DNA from: Thermoplasmata archaeon
GTDB taxonomy: Archaea > Thermoplasmatota > Thermoplasmata > Thermoplasmatales > Thermoplasmataceae
Length of the DNA: 60,694 nucleotides
Direction: 5' to 3'
Assembly: GCA_021819605.1 (NCBI GenBank)
Contig: JAKAQT010000001.1
Coordinates: forward strand, 1-60,694
The notes beneath the pieces were generated by a model, which saw only the letters and a program-made list of their open reading frames with translations, was not told the DNA's origin and did not search any database. This document shows, one piece after another, positions 16,833-25,954 of the stretch. A program made the translations under genes and the position numbers. Within the stretch, counting starts at the first letter, position 1. Each line of letters opens with the position of its first letter.

Positions 16833-17927
16833 TCAGAGAGTTTGGTTTGAGTTTCCGGCCAGTTCCAGCACTTCCTCCGTAGTTATGACCCTGTGTCCTG
16901 TGGCCTTCCGTATCCTGTTCATGATTGCCAGGCCGTATCCATTTTCTGGGAATGGATGAATCACGGCCATGTTAAAATCGCTCCGGTCAAGCTCCCTGAA
17001 AGCAGAGAACAGATTGTGTCCGACCTGCCTGAGATCATTCATGCTCCCAAGCCTGAGGCACTGATCTTTACTGCATACCTCATCAGCACCCATAGCAAGA
17101 ATTCCCAGATGGCCAAGGTCAAGGTCCAAAAGCCTCCTGAAATCCTCCATGCTGTTCATGAGGAAGAATGGCTTTTCCGGTGCGTAGTGCCTGTACTTCA
17201 TGCCAGGTGTTATGGCCACATTGCTCTCCACTGTGCCCCTTGCCGCATCGGATATTTCAATGCTCCCGAAAACCTCCTGCAGACTCTCAACAGTTGTTGA
17301 CCCCGCCCTGAGCAGCCTTGGAGGCGTCGTGGTGAGATCAAGTATTGTGGATTCCACCCCGAAGCTGGTCTTCCCTGAATCGTAAATGAGATCAACCCTT
17401 CCGGACATTTCCCGGACGGCATCCTGTGAATCCGTTATACTGGGCCTGGTGGACAGGTTTGCGCTTGGGGCAGCTATGGGCACGCCTGAGGCAGATATAA
17501 GTTCCAGCGCCAGCCTGTTGTCCGGCATCCTCACTGCAACAGTCGGCTGTCCTGCGGATACGGCGGCAGGAACAACATCGGTCTTCTCAAGCAGCACAGT
17601 GAGGGGTCCGGGCCAGAAGTGCGCCAGCCTCTGCCTGACACTGGAATCCGGAAGAACAGCTATGCCATCAAGCATTTCAAGTGAGGATATGTGAAGTATG
17701 AGCGGGTTGTCCGCAGGCCTGTTCTTGGCTGTGAATATCTTCAGGCATGCGTCCTGGTCAAGTCCGTTGGCACCCAAACCGTAGACAGTTTCGGTGGGGA
17801 AGATCACTGTGCCTCCGGCAAGAATTACAGCAGCACCTGACTTAACAGCCTCCGGATCAGGATTATCCTGATCGGCCTTGACTATGCGGGTATGGAGTGG
17901 CATCATCCGCAGATGATTCCCTGACAT
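16833..17927 (-). CDS. sua5: Threonylcarbamoyl-AMP synthase (Sua5 type)
   Basis: About 364 residues. It makes threonylcarbamoyl-adenylate for the t6A37 modification of tRNAs that read ANN codons. The YrdC domain (about 20-205) shows AAVILAGGTVIFPTETVYGLGANG, KNRPADNPLILH, FWPGPLTVLLEK and VAVRMPDN. The linker MKYRHYAPEKP leads to the C-terminal Sua5 domain (about 240-350, ending NRIRKATGHRVITTEEVL). The open frame runs back to 18305, across the divergent promoter and the start of the neighbouring gene, so that extension is rejected. Candidate ATGs are 17927 and 17906 or 17903; I take 17927, but the shorter start (MMPLHTRIVKA) is equally plausible. Confidence 0.9.
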   Translation of the reverse strand: MSGNHLRMMPLHTRIVKADQDNPDPEAVKSGAAVILAGGTVIFPTETVYGLGANGLDQDACLKIFTAKNRPADNPLILHISSLEMLDGIAVLPDSSVRQRLAHFWPGPLTVLLEKTDVVPAAVSAGQPTVAVRMPDNRLALELISASGVPIAAPSANLSTRPSITDSQDAVREMSGRVDLIYDSGKTSFGVESTILDLTTTPPRLLRAGSTTVESLQEVFGSIEISDAARGTVESNVAITPGMKYRHYAPEKPFFLMNSMEDFRRLLDLDLGHLGILAMGADEVCSKDQCLRLGSMNDLRQVGHNLFSAFRELDRSDFNMAVIHPFPENGYGLAIMNRIRKATGHRVITTEEVLELAGNSNQTL

Positions 17928-18060
17928 ATTACCTTGACCATTCAATGATGATTCCACGGAACGTACGGAAGCAATGTAAAGGGCGTTTCGCACTGCAGCG
18001 GCTGCCGTATACTGGAATGAAACTGCAAAGGTTAAACTATGAAGAGGGGCATGTTGACCC

Positions 18061-19713
18061 ATGACGACGGTAGCAGAATTGATAGTAGATGCCCTGGTGA
18101 AATCCGGAGTGAAGAGGATATACGGATTGCCAGGGGATTCCCTGAATCCCCTCATGGATGCCATAAGAAGGAACACAGCCATTGAGTTCATACAGGTCAG
18201 GCACGAGGAGGGCGCTGCTCTGGCTGCATCATTTGAAGCAAAGTATACCGGTGACATTGCAGTGTGCATGGGCACTTCCGGACCCGGCTCAATACATCTT
18301 CTCAACGGACTTTATGATGCAAAGATGGAGGCCTCTCCGGTTCTGGCACTGACCGGTCAGATAGAGACGGACTTGATTGGGACAGATTATTTCCAGGAGG
18401 TTGACATGATGCATCTGTACAGCGATGTTTCTGTATTCCAGGCAAGAATAATAAATCCTGATTCCGCGGGACACCTGGTAAAAAGAGCCATATTCGAGGC
18501 ACGCACACATCCGGGAGTTACTCACCTTGATCTTCCGGTGGACATACTGAGATCGCAGGCGAAACTGCAGGATGACTATGGCATGACAGAGAGGCCTGCA
18601 GTCACCATGGAACCCGATCTGGGGGATATAGGGAAAGCAATCGACCAGAGCCAGCGTCCTGTAATAATGTACGGCCGTGGAGCAGCTGGATGTGCGGATG
18701 GCCTCAAGGATCTATCAACAAGAATCGGGGCACCTCTCATATATGCACTGAACGGCAAGGGGATACTTTCTGACATGGACCCACGTGTTATGGGGGGACT
18801 GGGACTTCTGGGCACCAAACCTTCAGTTGCTGCCATGAAGAAGGCCGATCTGGTCATACTCATAGGCACATCCTTCCCCTATGTGCAATTCCTTCCGGAT
18901 GGCGTGAAGTTCATACAGGTGGATTCAAACCCTCTGAAGATTGGTAAGAGGGTCAAGCCGGATCTTTACTGTGTATGCCATGCTGATATATTCCTGAAAA
19001 AATTGAAGGTTCAGGAGAAGCAGAAGAAATACTATGATGATCTGTCCCAGGAGAAGGAGAAATGGCTTGAAAGCCTTAAAACGGCTGAGGGAGGAACCAC
19101 GGATCCCATAAAACCTGAGGCAGTTGTTTCTGCGGTTTCCAGCAAGCTTGAGAACAATGCAGTCATTGTTGCAGACACGGGCAACGTAACTGTCTGGGCA
19201 GCACGTAATCTCAGGCTTAAGGAGGGACACAGGTTCCTGTTCTCATCATGGCTGGGAACAATGGGGGCAGGGGTTCCAGGTGCAATAGGCACATCATTTG
19301 CCTCTGGAAGACCAGTGCTGGCCATAGTGGGAGACGGTAGTTTCGCCATGACTATGATGGAACTCATAACCGCAAGGAAGTATTCAAGGCCTGTGAAATA
19401 CATAGTTTTCAACAACTCAAAGCTTGGCATGATCAAGTTTGAGGAAGAGGTCATGGGATACCCGGAATTCGGGGTTGATCTTTACAACCCTGATTTCGAG
19501 GCCCTTGCAAAGAGCATTGAAATCGAGGCATTCACTGCTAGGAAAGCTTCTGAACTTGACGCTGCCCTGACAGAACTTATGGCAGCAAAGGGTCCTGCAG
19601 TGCTGAATGTTTTTGTGGATTCCGATGAGAGGCCCATGCCACCAAAAATAAACCTGGAGCAGGCAAAGGGATACGTGACTTCAATACTCAGGGAGAAATT
19701 CAGCGGAATCTGA
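18061..19713 (+). CDS. Thiamine-diphosphate enzyme, pyruvate oxidase/pyruvate:quinone oxidoreductase-like
   Basis: 550 residues with the three-domain layout of the acetolactate synthase/pyruvate oxidase family: PYR domain (about 1-170, catalytic Glu in RHEEGAAL near residue 50), a central FAD/nucleotide-type domain (about 190-320), and a PP domain (about 355-530) with the thiamine diphosphate motif GDGSFAMTMMELITARKYSRPV...NN. Sequence around residues 20-60 and 80-120 resembles E. coli PoxB (pyruvate to acetate plus CO2, electrons to quinone) more than biosynthetic acetolactate synthase, and no small regulatory subunit gene is nearby. Its exact reaction cannot be fixed. If it passes electrons to menaquinone, cytochrome bd in this window is a natural acceptor. 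Confidence 0.8.
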   Translation: MTTVAELIVDALVKSGVKRIYGLPGDSLNPLMDAIRRNTAIEFIQVRHEEGAALAASFEAKYTGDIAVCMGTSGPGSIHLLNGLYDAKMEASPVLALTGQIETDLIGTDYFQEVDMMHLYSDVSVFQARIINPDSAGHLVKRAIFEARTHPGVTHLDLPVDILRSQAKLQDDYGMTERPAVTMEPDLGDIGKAIDQSQRPVIMYGRGAAGCADGLKDLSTRIGAPLIYALNGKGILSDMDPRVMGGLGLLGTKPSVAAMKKADLVILIGTSFPYVQFLPDGVKFIQVDSNPLKIGKRVKPDLYCVCHADIFLKKLKVQEKQKKYYDDLSQEKEKWLESLKTAEGGTTDPIKPEAVVSAVSSKLENNAVIVADTGNVTVWAARNLRLKEGHRFLFSSWLGTMGAGVPGAIGTSFASGRPVLAIVGDGSFAMTMMELITARKYSRPVKYIVFNNSKLGMIKFEEEVMGYPEFGVDLYNPDFEALAKSIEIEAFTARKASELDAALTELMAAKGPAVLNVFVDSDERPMPPKINLEQAKGYVTSILREKFSGI

Positions 19714-19772
19714 TTTTTATGGACTGAACCTCCCGAATCATTTATTAATTCAAAGATACTTTGCAGAATTGC

Positions 19773-22154
19773 ATGAAAATAGAAAAATACGACATCGAAC
19801 TCAACATCGACTTCAGAAAACTTGAATATACCGGGGTGGAGAAGATCACCCTGGCAGGAGAGGGCGACACGTTATTCCTTAATTCCGTGGGAATTGACAT
19901 ACATGAGATGTCCTCCGGCGAAAAGCCCATCAAATTCACGATCAACAGTAAGGATGAAACGGTGAATACCGATCATAGACTGGGCCAGACTGAAACCATT
20001 GAGGTGAAATTCTCAGCCAAAGTCAGTGAGACTCTCATGGGCTTATATGTGGCCAAATACGGCAATGAACACATGATCACCACACAGTTTGAATCCACAG
20101 GCGCCAGGCAGGCATTTCCCTGTGTTGACCATCCAGATTACAAGGCCGTCTTTTCCCTGAAACTTGTCATTGACAACGATCTGGAGGCCATATCAAACAT
20201 GCCGGTGGCTTCCACTGAGAAGGCTGGAGACAGGAAGAGGGTTGTATTCAACGACACCCCAAGAATGTCCACGTACCTGCTGTACATCGGCGTTGGTAAA
20301 TTTGACAGCATTCACAGGAAGATGGGGCATATTGATGGATATCTCACGGCTCCCAAGGGAAGGCTTCTGAGCAATGATTTTCCCCTTGTGGAGGCAGACC
20401 ATGTCATTGCTAAGTACGAGGATTACTTCGGGATCAAGTATGTGCTTCCAAAGCTCCACCTGATTTCAGTGCCGGAGTTCGGTGCTGGCGCAATGGAGAA
20501 CTGGGGCGCCATCACTTTCAGGGAGCTGGTTATACTGGTGAACGATAAAACCAGCGCCTCTGTGAGGCACCGCGTGTCAGAGGTTGTTGCCCATGAGCTG
20601 GCACACCAGTGGTTCGGCGATCTTGTCACCATGGAGTGGTGGAACGATCTCTGGCTCAACGAGAGCTTTGCCACATTCATGTCATTCAAGATGGTTGACG
20701 AACTCCACAAAGACTGGTACATGTGGGGGGACTTTTTCATGACCGAGACGGCAGGCGCACTGAATGGCGATTCACTGCAGAACTCACATCCCATAGAGGC
20801 TGAAGTGAAGACCCCCGATGACATAGCCCAGATATTCGACGAGATAAGCTACGGCAAGGGTGCAAGCATACTCAGGATGATAGAGGGATATGCCGGAAGA
20901 GACAACTTCAGGAACGGCATCAGGAAATATCTTAAGGATCATGAATACAGCAATGCAAAGGGATCAGACCTCTGGGAATCAATAGAGAAGGCATCAGGCA
21001 TGCCGGTGTCAAGGATAATGGAGGCATGGATCAGGAGAAAGGGTTACCCCGTTATCCTGGCCAGCCGTGACGGTGATGCGGTGAAGCTGAGGCAGGAACA
21101 GTTCCTCCTTGATGGAAGCAGCACAGGCGAAACCTGGCCAATACCCCTCACCATAGTAAGGGAGAATGAGACCGAATCCATGCTTATGGAAGATCGCGAA
21201 ATGGCGATTCCAGCAGCGGGGTTCATAAAGCTGAACAGCGACTTTACAGGCTTCTACAGGACAATTTACGACAGCAGCCTGCTTGCATCCATTTCCGCAA
21301 GCAGGAACCGCCTGTCGGGCCATGACCTCTGGGGCCTTGCAAATGATCTGTATGCTGCACTGCAGTCCGGCAGAATTCCATACGGTTATTATATGGGTGG
21401 CATCATGTCAATCTGGGATACAGCTGATCCCCTGGTTCTGCAGGAGATCAACAGTCAGATGAACTCACTTTACCTGCTGAAGCCCCACAGCAAATCGGTA
21501 AGGGAAGCTGCAATGAAGTTTGCCTCCATGCACCTGGAACGGCTGGGAGAAAAACGTTCCGGTGAGGAGATCAACATCTCCATAGCAAGGGCCGCCCTCT
21601 CAATGACCATGTCGCTTGTCGATGGCAGGTTTGCGGCAGCCATGGCGGAAAATTTTAGCAGGTACTTCAGCCTGGATCCGGACATCAGGCAGGTTGTGGC
21701 CATAAGTTATGCAAGGACATCAGGTGACTTCGATTCCCTGAAGGAAACACTGGCCAGATGCGTAACGGACGAGGACCGGACAAAGATAATTGGCGCAATG
21801 GGCTGGCTGGGTAGGCCCGAGGCCCTGGGCAGGGCACTTGATCTCATCAGGAACGGCCAGGTGAAAAAGCAGGACACGGGAAGATTCTACATCTCAGCAG
21901 CAAGCTGCCCGGATTCAAGGGAATTCCTCCTGACAAACTTTGATTTCATGGTCCGCCAGCTGAAGGAGGTCTTCGTGGGATCAAGGGTACCATCAAGGAC
22001 AATAGAGGCAACAGTGCCGCTCATAGGAATTGGCAGAGAGGCCGAGATGAGGCGCCTGCTTCAGGGATACACATCGCCGGATCTCCAGACAGGGGTTAAA
22101 AAATCACTTGAGGGCCTCTATGTCAATATAAGGATGGCAAAAGCCATTCCTTAG
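19773..22154 (+). CDS. M1 family zinc aminopeptidase, tricorn-interacting factor F2/F3-like
   Basis: 793 residues. It removes N-terminal residues from peptides; the Thermoplasma relatives F2/F3 finish peptides made by the proteasome and tricorn. The substrate-binding GAMENWG (about residues 242-248) and the zinc site HELAHQWFGD with a distal Glu in WLNESFA (about 273-296) are intact. An N-terminal beta saddle domain precedes the catalytic domain, and a long helical C-terminal domain follows from about 430, as in F2/F3. The start is the ATG at 19773 rather than the in-frame TTG at 19761: TTTATTAATT (19741-19750) is about 27 nt upstream of the ATG. The ends nearly meet tldE (22158). Confidence 0.93.
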   Translation: MKIEKYDIELNIDFRKLEYTGVEKITLAGEGDTLFLNSVGIDIHEMSSGEKPIKFTINSKDETVNTDHRLGQTETIEVKFSAKVSETLMGLYVAKYGNEHMITTQFESTGARQAFPCVDHPDYKAVFSLKLVIDNDLEAISNMPVASTEKAGDRKRVVFNDTPRMSTYLLYIGVGKFDSIHRKMGHIDGYLTAPKGRLLSNDFPLVEADHVIAKYEDYFGIKYVLPKLHLISVPEFGAGAMENWGAITFRELVILVNDKTSASVRHRVSEVVAHELAHQWFGDLVTMEWWNDLWLNESFATFMSFKMVDELHKDWYMWGDFFMTETAGALNGDSLQNSHPIEAEVKTPDDIAQIFDEISYGKGASILRMIEGYAGRDNFRNGIRKYLKDHEYSNAKGSDLWESIEKASGMPVSRIMEAWIRRKGYPVILASRDGDAVKLRQEQFLLDGSSTGETWPIPLTIVRENETESMLMEDREMAIPAAGFIKLNSDFTGFYRTIYDSSLLASISASRNRLSGHDLWGLANDLYAALQSGRIPYGYYMGGIMSIWDTADPLVLQEINSQMNSLYLLKPHSKSVREAAMKFASMHLERLGEKRSGEEINISIARAALSMTMSLVDGRFAAAMAENFSRYFSLDPDIRQVVAISYARTSGDFDSLKETLARCVTDEDRTKIIGAMGWLGRPEALGRALDLIRNGQVKKQDTGRFYISAASCPDSREFLLTNFDFMVRQLKEVFVGSRVPSRTIEATVPLIGIGREAEMRRLLQGYTSPDLQTGVKKSLEGLYVNIRMAKAIP

Positions 22155-22157
22155 GGG

Positions 22158-23468
22158 TCAGAAGGCCTTGCTTATGTTTATTCCGTCAACCATCGCGTAG
22201 GGCATTGTTGAGGCGGATATCTCCTCCCACCATTTCACCCTCTTTCTTTCCCTGGAAATTGCAGTCACGTTTTTCAGTATATCCATGACCGAATCGCTGA
22301 TCCTTATGCCGGAAAGAGCGCCCTGTATCTCGCCGTCCTTGATCAGGAACACCCCATCCCTGGGAACCGTGGAGAAAACGCCGTTCCTGTAATCCTGGAA
22401 TCTGGTGTACCAGGCATTGTTTATGAGCAGCCCGTTCTCCAGGCCCTCCAGCATGTCCTCCAAACTGGTTTTTCCCGCGTTAAGGCTCAACTGCCATGCT
22501 CTGGGAGATATTATCCCGGCGTTGCCGGTGGTTCTGGTCCCAGCCCGTATGGCAGTTGAGGTGGAGTGAAGATAACTCTTAAGTTTTCCGCGGCCGATGA
22601 TCTCAAGCCTTGAGGTAGGAGTCCCCTCATCGTCGCACATCCGTGATCCAACGCCACTGTAATCTGCCGGGTCATCGTAGAGGCTGAACTCACCCGTGGA
22701 AACTTCCTTTTCAAGCATTCCTGCAAAGCAGCTCAACCCGGTTTCCACTGCGTAATAGGACAGGAATCCGGAACTGTAGGAGAGTATGTTTCCCATTACG
22801 TATGGCGACAGCAGGACCCTGAATTTTCCGGGATTGATCTCGGACATCTGGCTTGTGGCAGAGGCTGTGGCAGCAGCTTCTGATCCCATCTCCTCGAAGG
22901 TCTTTCCGGTTGGTGATGTGCTGAATCCGAAATGCTGGGCCTCCTGTCCGGTGAACGGTCCTTTGAAAGCCCTGATGACGCCCTCAACGCCCCCAGTGCT
23001 GAACTGGCATTCATTATAGCTGGTCCTCACTGTGATCTCAGAATTCCTGTTGTATATGAGGCCTGCAGCACGTTCGGCACCGGCTGCAAGCGATCCGTTG
23101 ATCATTGCATCTTGCAGGTCCTTTAAATCGGTGGACTGGAAATGTGACGCCATTCCTTTACCGTAAGTCTGTTGTTCCCTGTTAATGGAGACAAATGAAG
23201 GATTTTCAGGTGTCCGCAGGGCAACCTCCTTAAGCCTTATAATGGCCTGATCTATGGAAGCAGGATCCTTGATCACAGTTGAAACAGTCCTGCCGTTCCT
23301 GGTGGCGAAGACGGAGAGATTCTCCTCATCCCAGTAATTGTGCAGGTCGGTGCTGCTGGCGGAGAACCTGATCTGCTCAACATTCTCCTTTGCAAACTCC
23401 AGTGCAATCTCCTGGAACCCTTCCTGCTGGAGCCTCCTGAAGACATCATCAACAAGGTCTGCTGTCAC
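22158..23468 (-). CDS. tldE: TldE/PmbA family protein
   Basis: 436 residues. TldE forms a heterodimeric metalloprotease with TldD that in bacteria degrades or matures small peptides; TldE lacks the metal-binding HExxxH motif, and none is seen here. Family features include FSTSPTGKTFEEMG and the C-terminal block with NAGIISPRAWQL, LINNAWYTRFQDYRNGVFS and DGVFLIKDGEIQGALSGIRISD. The start is set at a GTG at 23468, which overlaps the tldD stop as GTGA; the reading can extend to 23513 only inside tldD. Gene order tldD-tldE fits coupled synthesis of the two partners. Confidence 0.88.
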   Translation of the reverse strand: MTADLVDDVFRRLQQEGFQEIALEFAKENVEQIRFSASSTDLHNYWDEENLSVFATRNGRTVSTVIKDPASIDQAIIRLKEVALRTPENPSFVSINREQQTYGKGMASHFQSTDLKDLQDAMINGSLAAGAERAAGLIYNRNSEITVRTSYNECQFSTGGVEGVIRAFKGPFTGQEAQHFGFSTSPTGKTFEEMGSEAAATASATSQMSEINPGKFRVLLSPYVMGNILSYSSGFLSYYAVETGLSCFAGMLEKEVSTGEFSLYDDPADYSGVGSRMCDDEGTPTSRLEIIGRGKLKSYLHSTSTAIRAGTRTTGNAGIISPRAWQLSLNAGKTSLEDMLEGLENGLLINNAWYTRFQDYRNGVFSTVPRDGVFLIKDGEIQGALSGIRISDSVMDILKNVTAISRERKRVKWWEEISASTMPYAMVDGINISKAF

Positions 23469-24850
23469 TGTATGTACACCTCTCTGAGCCTCATATGTGG
23501 TCCTCCCATCCATACGTCAACTCCCTGTTCCGGGTCGCCCTTTCCGCACATTCCCGCACTGAATTCCAGGTCTCTTCCCACAGCGTCCACGGCACTGTAG
23601 AAATTGATCGTGGTTGTTTCTATTACCGGCCTGCGGACCCTTCCTGACAGGTCACCGTTAGTGATGAGGTATGCCTCTTTTCCAACATACTTCTCGTTGA
23701 ACCTTATGTCGTCAATGTTCCATTCCGTGAAGGATTTAATGTAGATTCCCTTCCTGACGCCCTCGAAGAGCTCCTCGAACCTGTAATCTCCCGGCTCTAT
23801 ATAGGTGGTGCTCATTCTGGCAAGCGGTTCCATGTCCCATGAGGATGACCGTCCTCCGGCATTTGAATCTTTGCCTATCATGGAAGCACTTTCCCTGTTC
23901 AGAATAAATTCATCTGTGTAACCTTTCCTGTAGAGGTACCGCTTCCTTGAGGCGACGCCCTCGTCATCATACCTGTAGTAGCCGAAGCTTCCCTGTATTG
24001 TCGGATCATCTATTACACTCACGTTTTCAGAACCTATCCTGAAGGGGAACTTCTTGCCTGTCAGGAACGATTCACCTGCAAGTGCTCCTTCCCTGCCAAC
24101 GATTCGGTCATACTCGGTGGGATGCCCGCACGATTCATGTGCAACTATACCGGAAATCTCAGGGCCCACGATGACGTCAAACTTTCCAGGTGAAGGTCTT
24201 GGCGCAGATGCGCTCTCATGCAGGTCCCTGACATCACTGGTGATCCTTTCTTCCAGATTCAGGGAATCCAGATACTCATATCCGGAGGATGAACCATATT
24301 CCTTTGTTGACTGCTCAAATTCCCCGTTCTCTATGACGCCAACCATGTAGAAGTAATACAACCTGGCAACATCGCCCCTGATATCGCTTCCCACGGAATT
24401 GACATAATGCTGCTTTATGCGCTTGTCATGTATGACATTCATCCTGACATCGGCACCTGCAGCCTTCATGAGTGAATCGAAATCTCTGGCAAGTGTTACC
24501 TTTTCCTCCACGGACATGTCCTCAATGAGTTTTCTCTGGTTCACCTTCCAGCTGTCCTTTATGCTCTTCCCCTCCCAGATGGAGGATTTGCCAGGTTTCC
24601 TGGAAACCTTCACGGCATGATCAATAGCTTCCTTCAGGCGTCCCCAGTCCTCTCTATCGCAGTATGCCATTGCAATGCTGTTGTTTACCACCCTGACGGC
24701 ATATCCGCTTTCCTTTCCAGAATCCATCCCCTCGAATTCGGAGTTCCTGTAGGACAGATCATTTGTCAGTATCTCCATGTACCGGGCTTCGGAATATCTT
24801 GAACTTCTGGACGCATATTCCAGCGCCCTGTCTATGAGTTCCCCTCCCAT
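23465..24850 (-). CDS. tldD: TldD family metalloprotease subunit
   Basis: 461 residues. The metal site HESCGH (HExxxH, near residue 240) is intact in GIVAHESCGHPTEYDRIVGREG, and the family's C-terminal blocks are present (YIEPGDYRFEELFEGVRKGIYIKSF, YLITNGDLSGRV). With TldE it forms a two-chain protease. The start is either ATG 24850 (sharing one base with the upstream stop, TGATG) or GTG 24853 (GTGA overlap); both fit translational coupling to the upstream CBS protein. Peptide substrates are unknown in archaea. Confidence 0.92.
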   Translation of the reverse strand: MGGELIDRALEYASRSSRYSEARYMEILTNDLSYRNSEFEGMDSGKESGYAVRVVNNSIAMAYCDREDWGRLKEAIDHAVKVSRKPGKSSIWEGKSIKDSWKVNQRKLIEDMSVEEKVTLARDFDSLMKAAGADVRMNVIHDKRIKQHYVNSVGSDIRGDVARLYYFYMVGVIENGEFEQSTKEYGSSSGYEYLDSLNLEERITSDVRDLHESASAPRPSPGKFDVIVGPEISGIVAHESCGHPTEYDRIVGREGALAGESFLTGKKFPFRIGSENVSVIDDPTIQGSFGYYRYDDEGVASRKRYLYRKGYTDEFILNRESASMIGKDSNAGGRSSSWDMEPLARMSTTYIEPGDYRFEELFEGVRKGIYIKSFTEWNIDDIRFNEKYVGKEAYLITNGDLSGRVRRPVIETTTINFYSAVDAVGRDLEFSAGMCGKGDPEQGVDVWMGGPHMRLREVYIQ

Positions 24851-25953
24851 CACTGCTTCGCCTTGTCCTTCTTCAGCAGGTTCTCATAGGTCTCGAATAT
24901 CTTTGCTATGCACTTTCCGAAGTTCCAGTCATAGTCGCTTACAGACATATTCAGGTTACCGGCAAAGAGTTTCGTCCTTACGGAGTACTTTATCCTGCCC
25001 TCTGAGTGGTATTTTGCCACATGCACGTTGAATGTGCCGCTCTTGACACCAGACATCTTGCCAAACTTGCTCAGGAACTTTCCCGCCTCAAAGTATATGA
25101 TGTCATACAGATCATCATCATAGGGCCCGAGGCCTGAGACCTGCACAAGGACTCCTGCTCTGCTCCTGCCCACGTCCATTGCATTGATAACGTCATATAC
25201 GTCAACGACTCCAACAATCCTGTCCGAACCATCCACAACCGGTACAACATGAAGCCCGTTGGACACCATTGTTGATGTAAGGTCCTCAACAGAGGCTGTT
25301 GGCTTCACGGACAATGGCTGAGACATTATGGAGGCAACCTTTATGTCATTCTTCTCAGGGTTGCTGGTCCAGTCCCTTCTGCCATGGCTTTCTTTGCCCG
25401 GCATTATGGCGTCACCGCTCAACTCTTCTATCCGCAGTATGCCGGTGAGTTTTCCATTATCGTCAGAGACAGGGATTTCTGTTTCATCCAGCCCTCTGAT
25501 CTTTTCTATGGCCTGTTCCAGGTTTTCATCCTCCCTGGCGGTTATTGGATCATCGGACATGATCTCTGAGACCTTAAGCTGTCCTGGCCTGACAATTGAC
25601 GAGATGTTCTTCAGGACATCAGTCCTTGAAAGGAAGCCAACCAGGAGCCCCTTCTGTACCACAGGCAATGCCGGAACTCCGGCTTCCCTGAAAAGCCTTA
25701 TGGCAGAATTGATATTATCGCCAGGGCTCAGTTTTGGGGTCTTTATCATTACTGTCTCAACCTTTGAGGCAGGGAATATGCTTCTCCTGCGCAGGATTTC
25801 CCTGTAGCTCAGCATACCAAGATAGCGCTTACCCGAAAGTACAGGAATCTGGTGCACGCCCGTGTCCCTCATTCTTGACAGGGCTTCTCCAACGCTTTCA
25901 GTGTTGCTCACAGTTACAAGATCCTTGGTGATCATTATGTCACTGACTTTCAT
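24850..25953 (-). CDS. Four-CBS protein with C-terminal HPF/RaiA-like domain, predicted ribosome-associated factor
   Basis: 367 residues. Four CBS motifs are arranged as two pairs: about 3-55 (VSDIMITKDLVTV), 65-120 (VMIKTPKLSPGDNI), 128-180 (VSEIMSDDPITARED) and 205-265 (VASIMSQPLSVKPTA). CBS pairs usually bind adenine nucleotides. The C-terminal 100 residues read like the hibernation-promoting-factor fold: GLGPYDDDLYDIIYFEAGKF as first strand and helix, then HVAKYHSEGRIKYSVRTKLF and a closing helix (CIAKIFETYENLLKK). I infer a nucleotide-sensing protein acting on ribosomes. The start is ATG 25953, 7 nt after an AGGTG Shine-Dalgarno and one base after the glyA stop; GTG 25962 is the alternative. 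It overlaps tldD. Confidence 0.75.
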   Translation of the reverse strand: MKVSDIMITKDLVTVSNTESVGEALSRMRDTGVHQIPVLSGKRYLGMLSYREILRRRSIFPASKVETVMIKTPKLSPGDNINSAIRLFREAGVPALPVVQKGLLVGFLSRTDVLKNISSIVRPGQLKVSEIMSDDPITAREDENLEQAIEKIRGLDETEIPVSDDNGKLTGILRIEELSGDAIMPGKESHGRRDWTSNPEKNDIKVASIMSQPLSVKPTASVEDLTSTMVSNGLHVVPVVDGSDRIVGVVDVYDVINAMDVGRSRAGVLVQVSGLGPYDDDLYDIIYFEAGKFLSKFGKMSGVKSGTFNVHVAKYHSEGRIKYSVRTKLFAGNLNMSVSDYDWNFGKCIAKIFETYENLLKKDKAKQ

Positions 25954-25954
25954 A

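Noticed and set aside
17928..18305. N-terminal extension of the Sua5 reading frame to 18305
   Set aside because: The extra 126 residues overlap the divergent promoter and the beginning of the thiamine-enzyme gene, and are unlike any Sua5; an ATG at 17927 or 17906 gives a normal protein.
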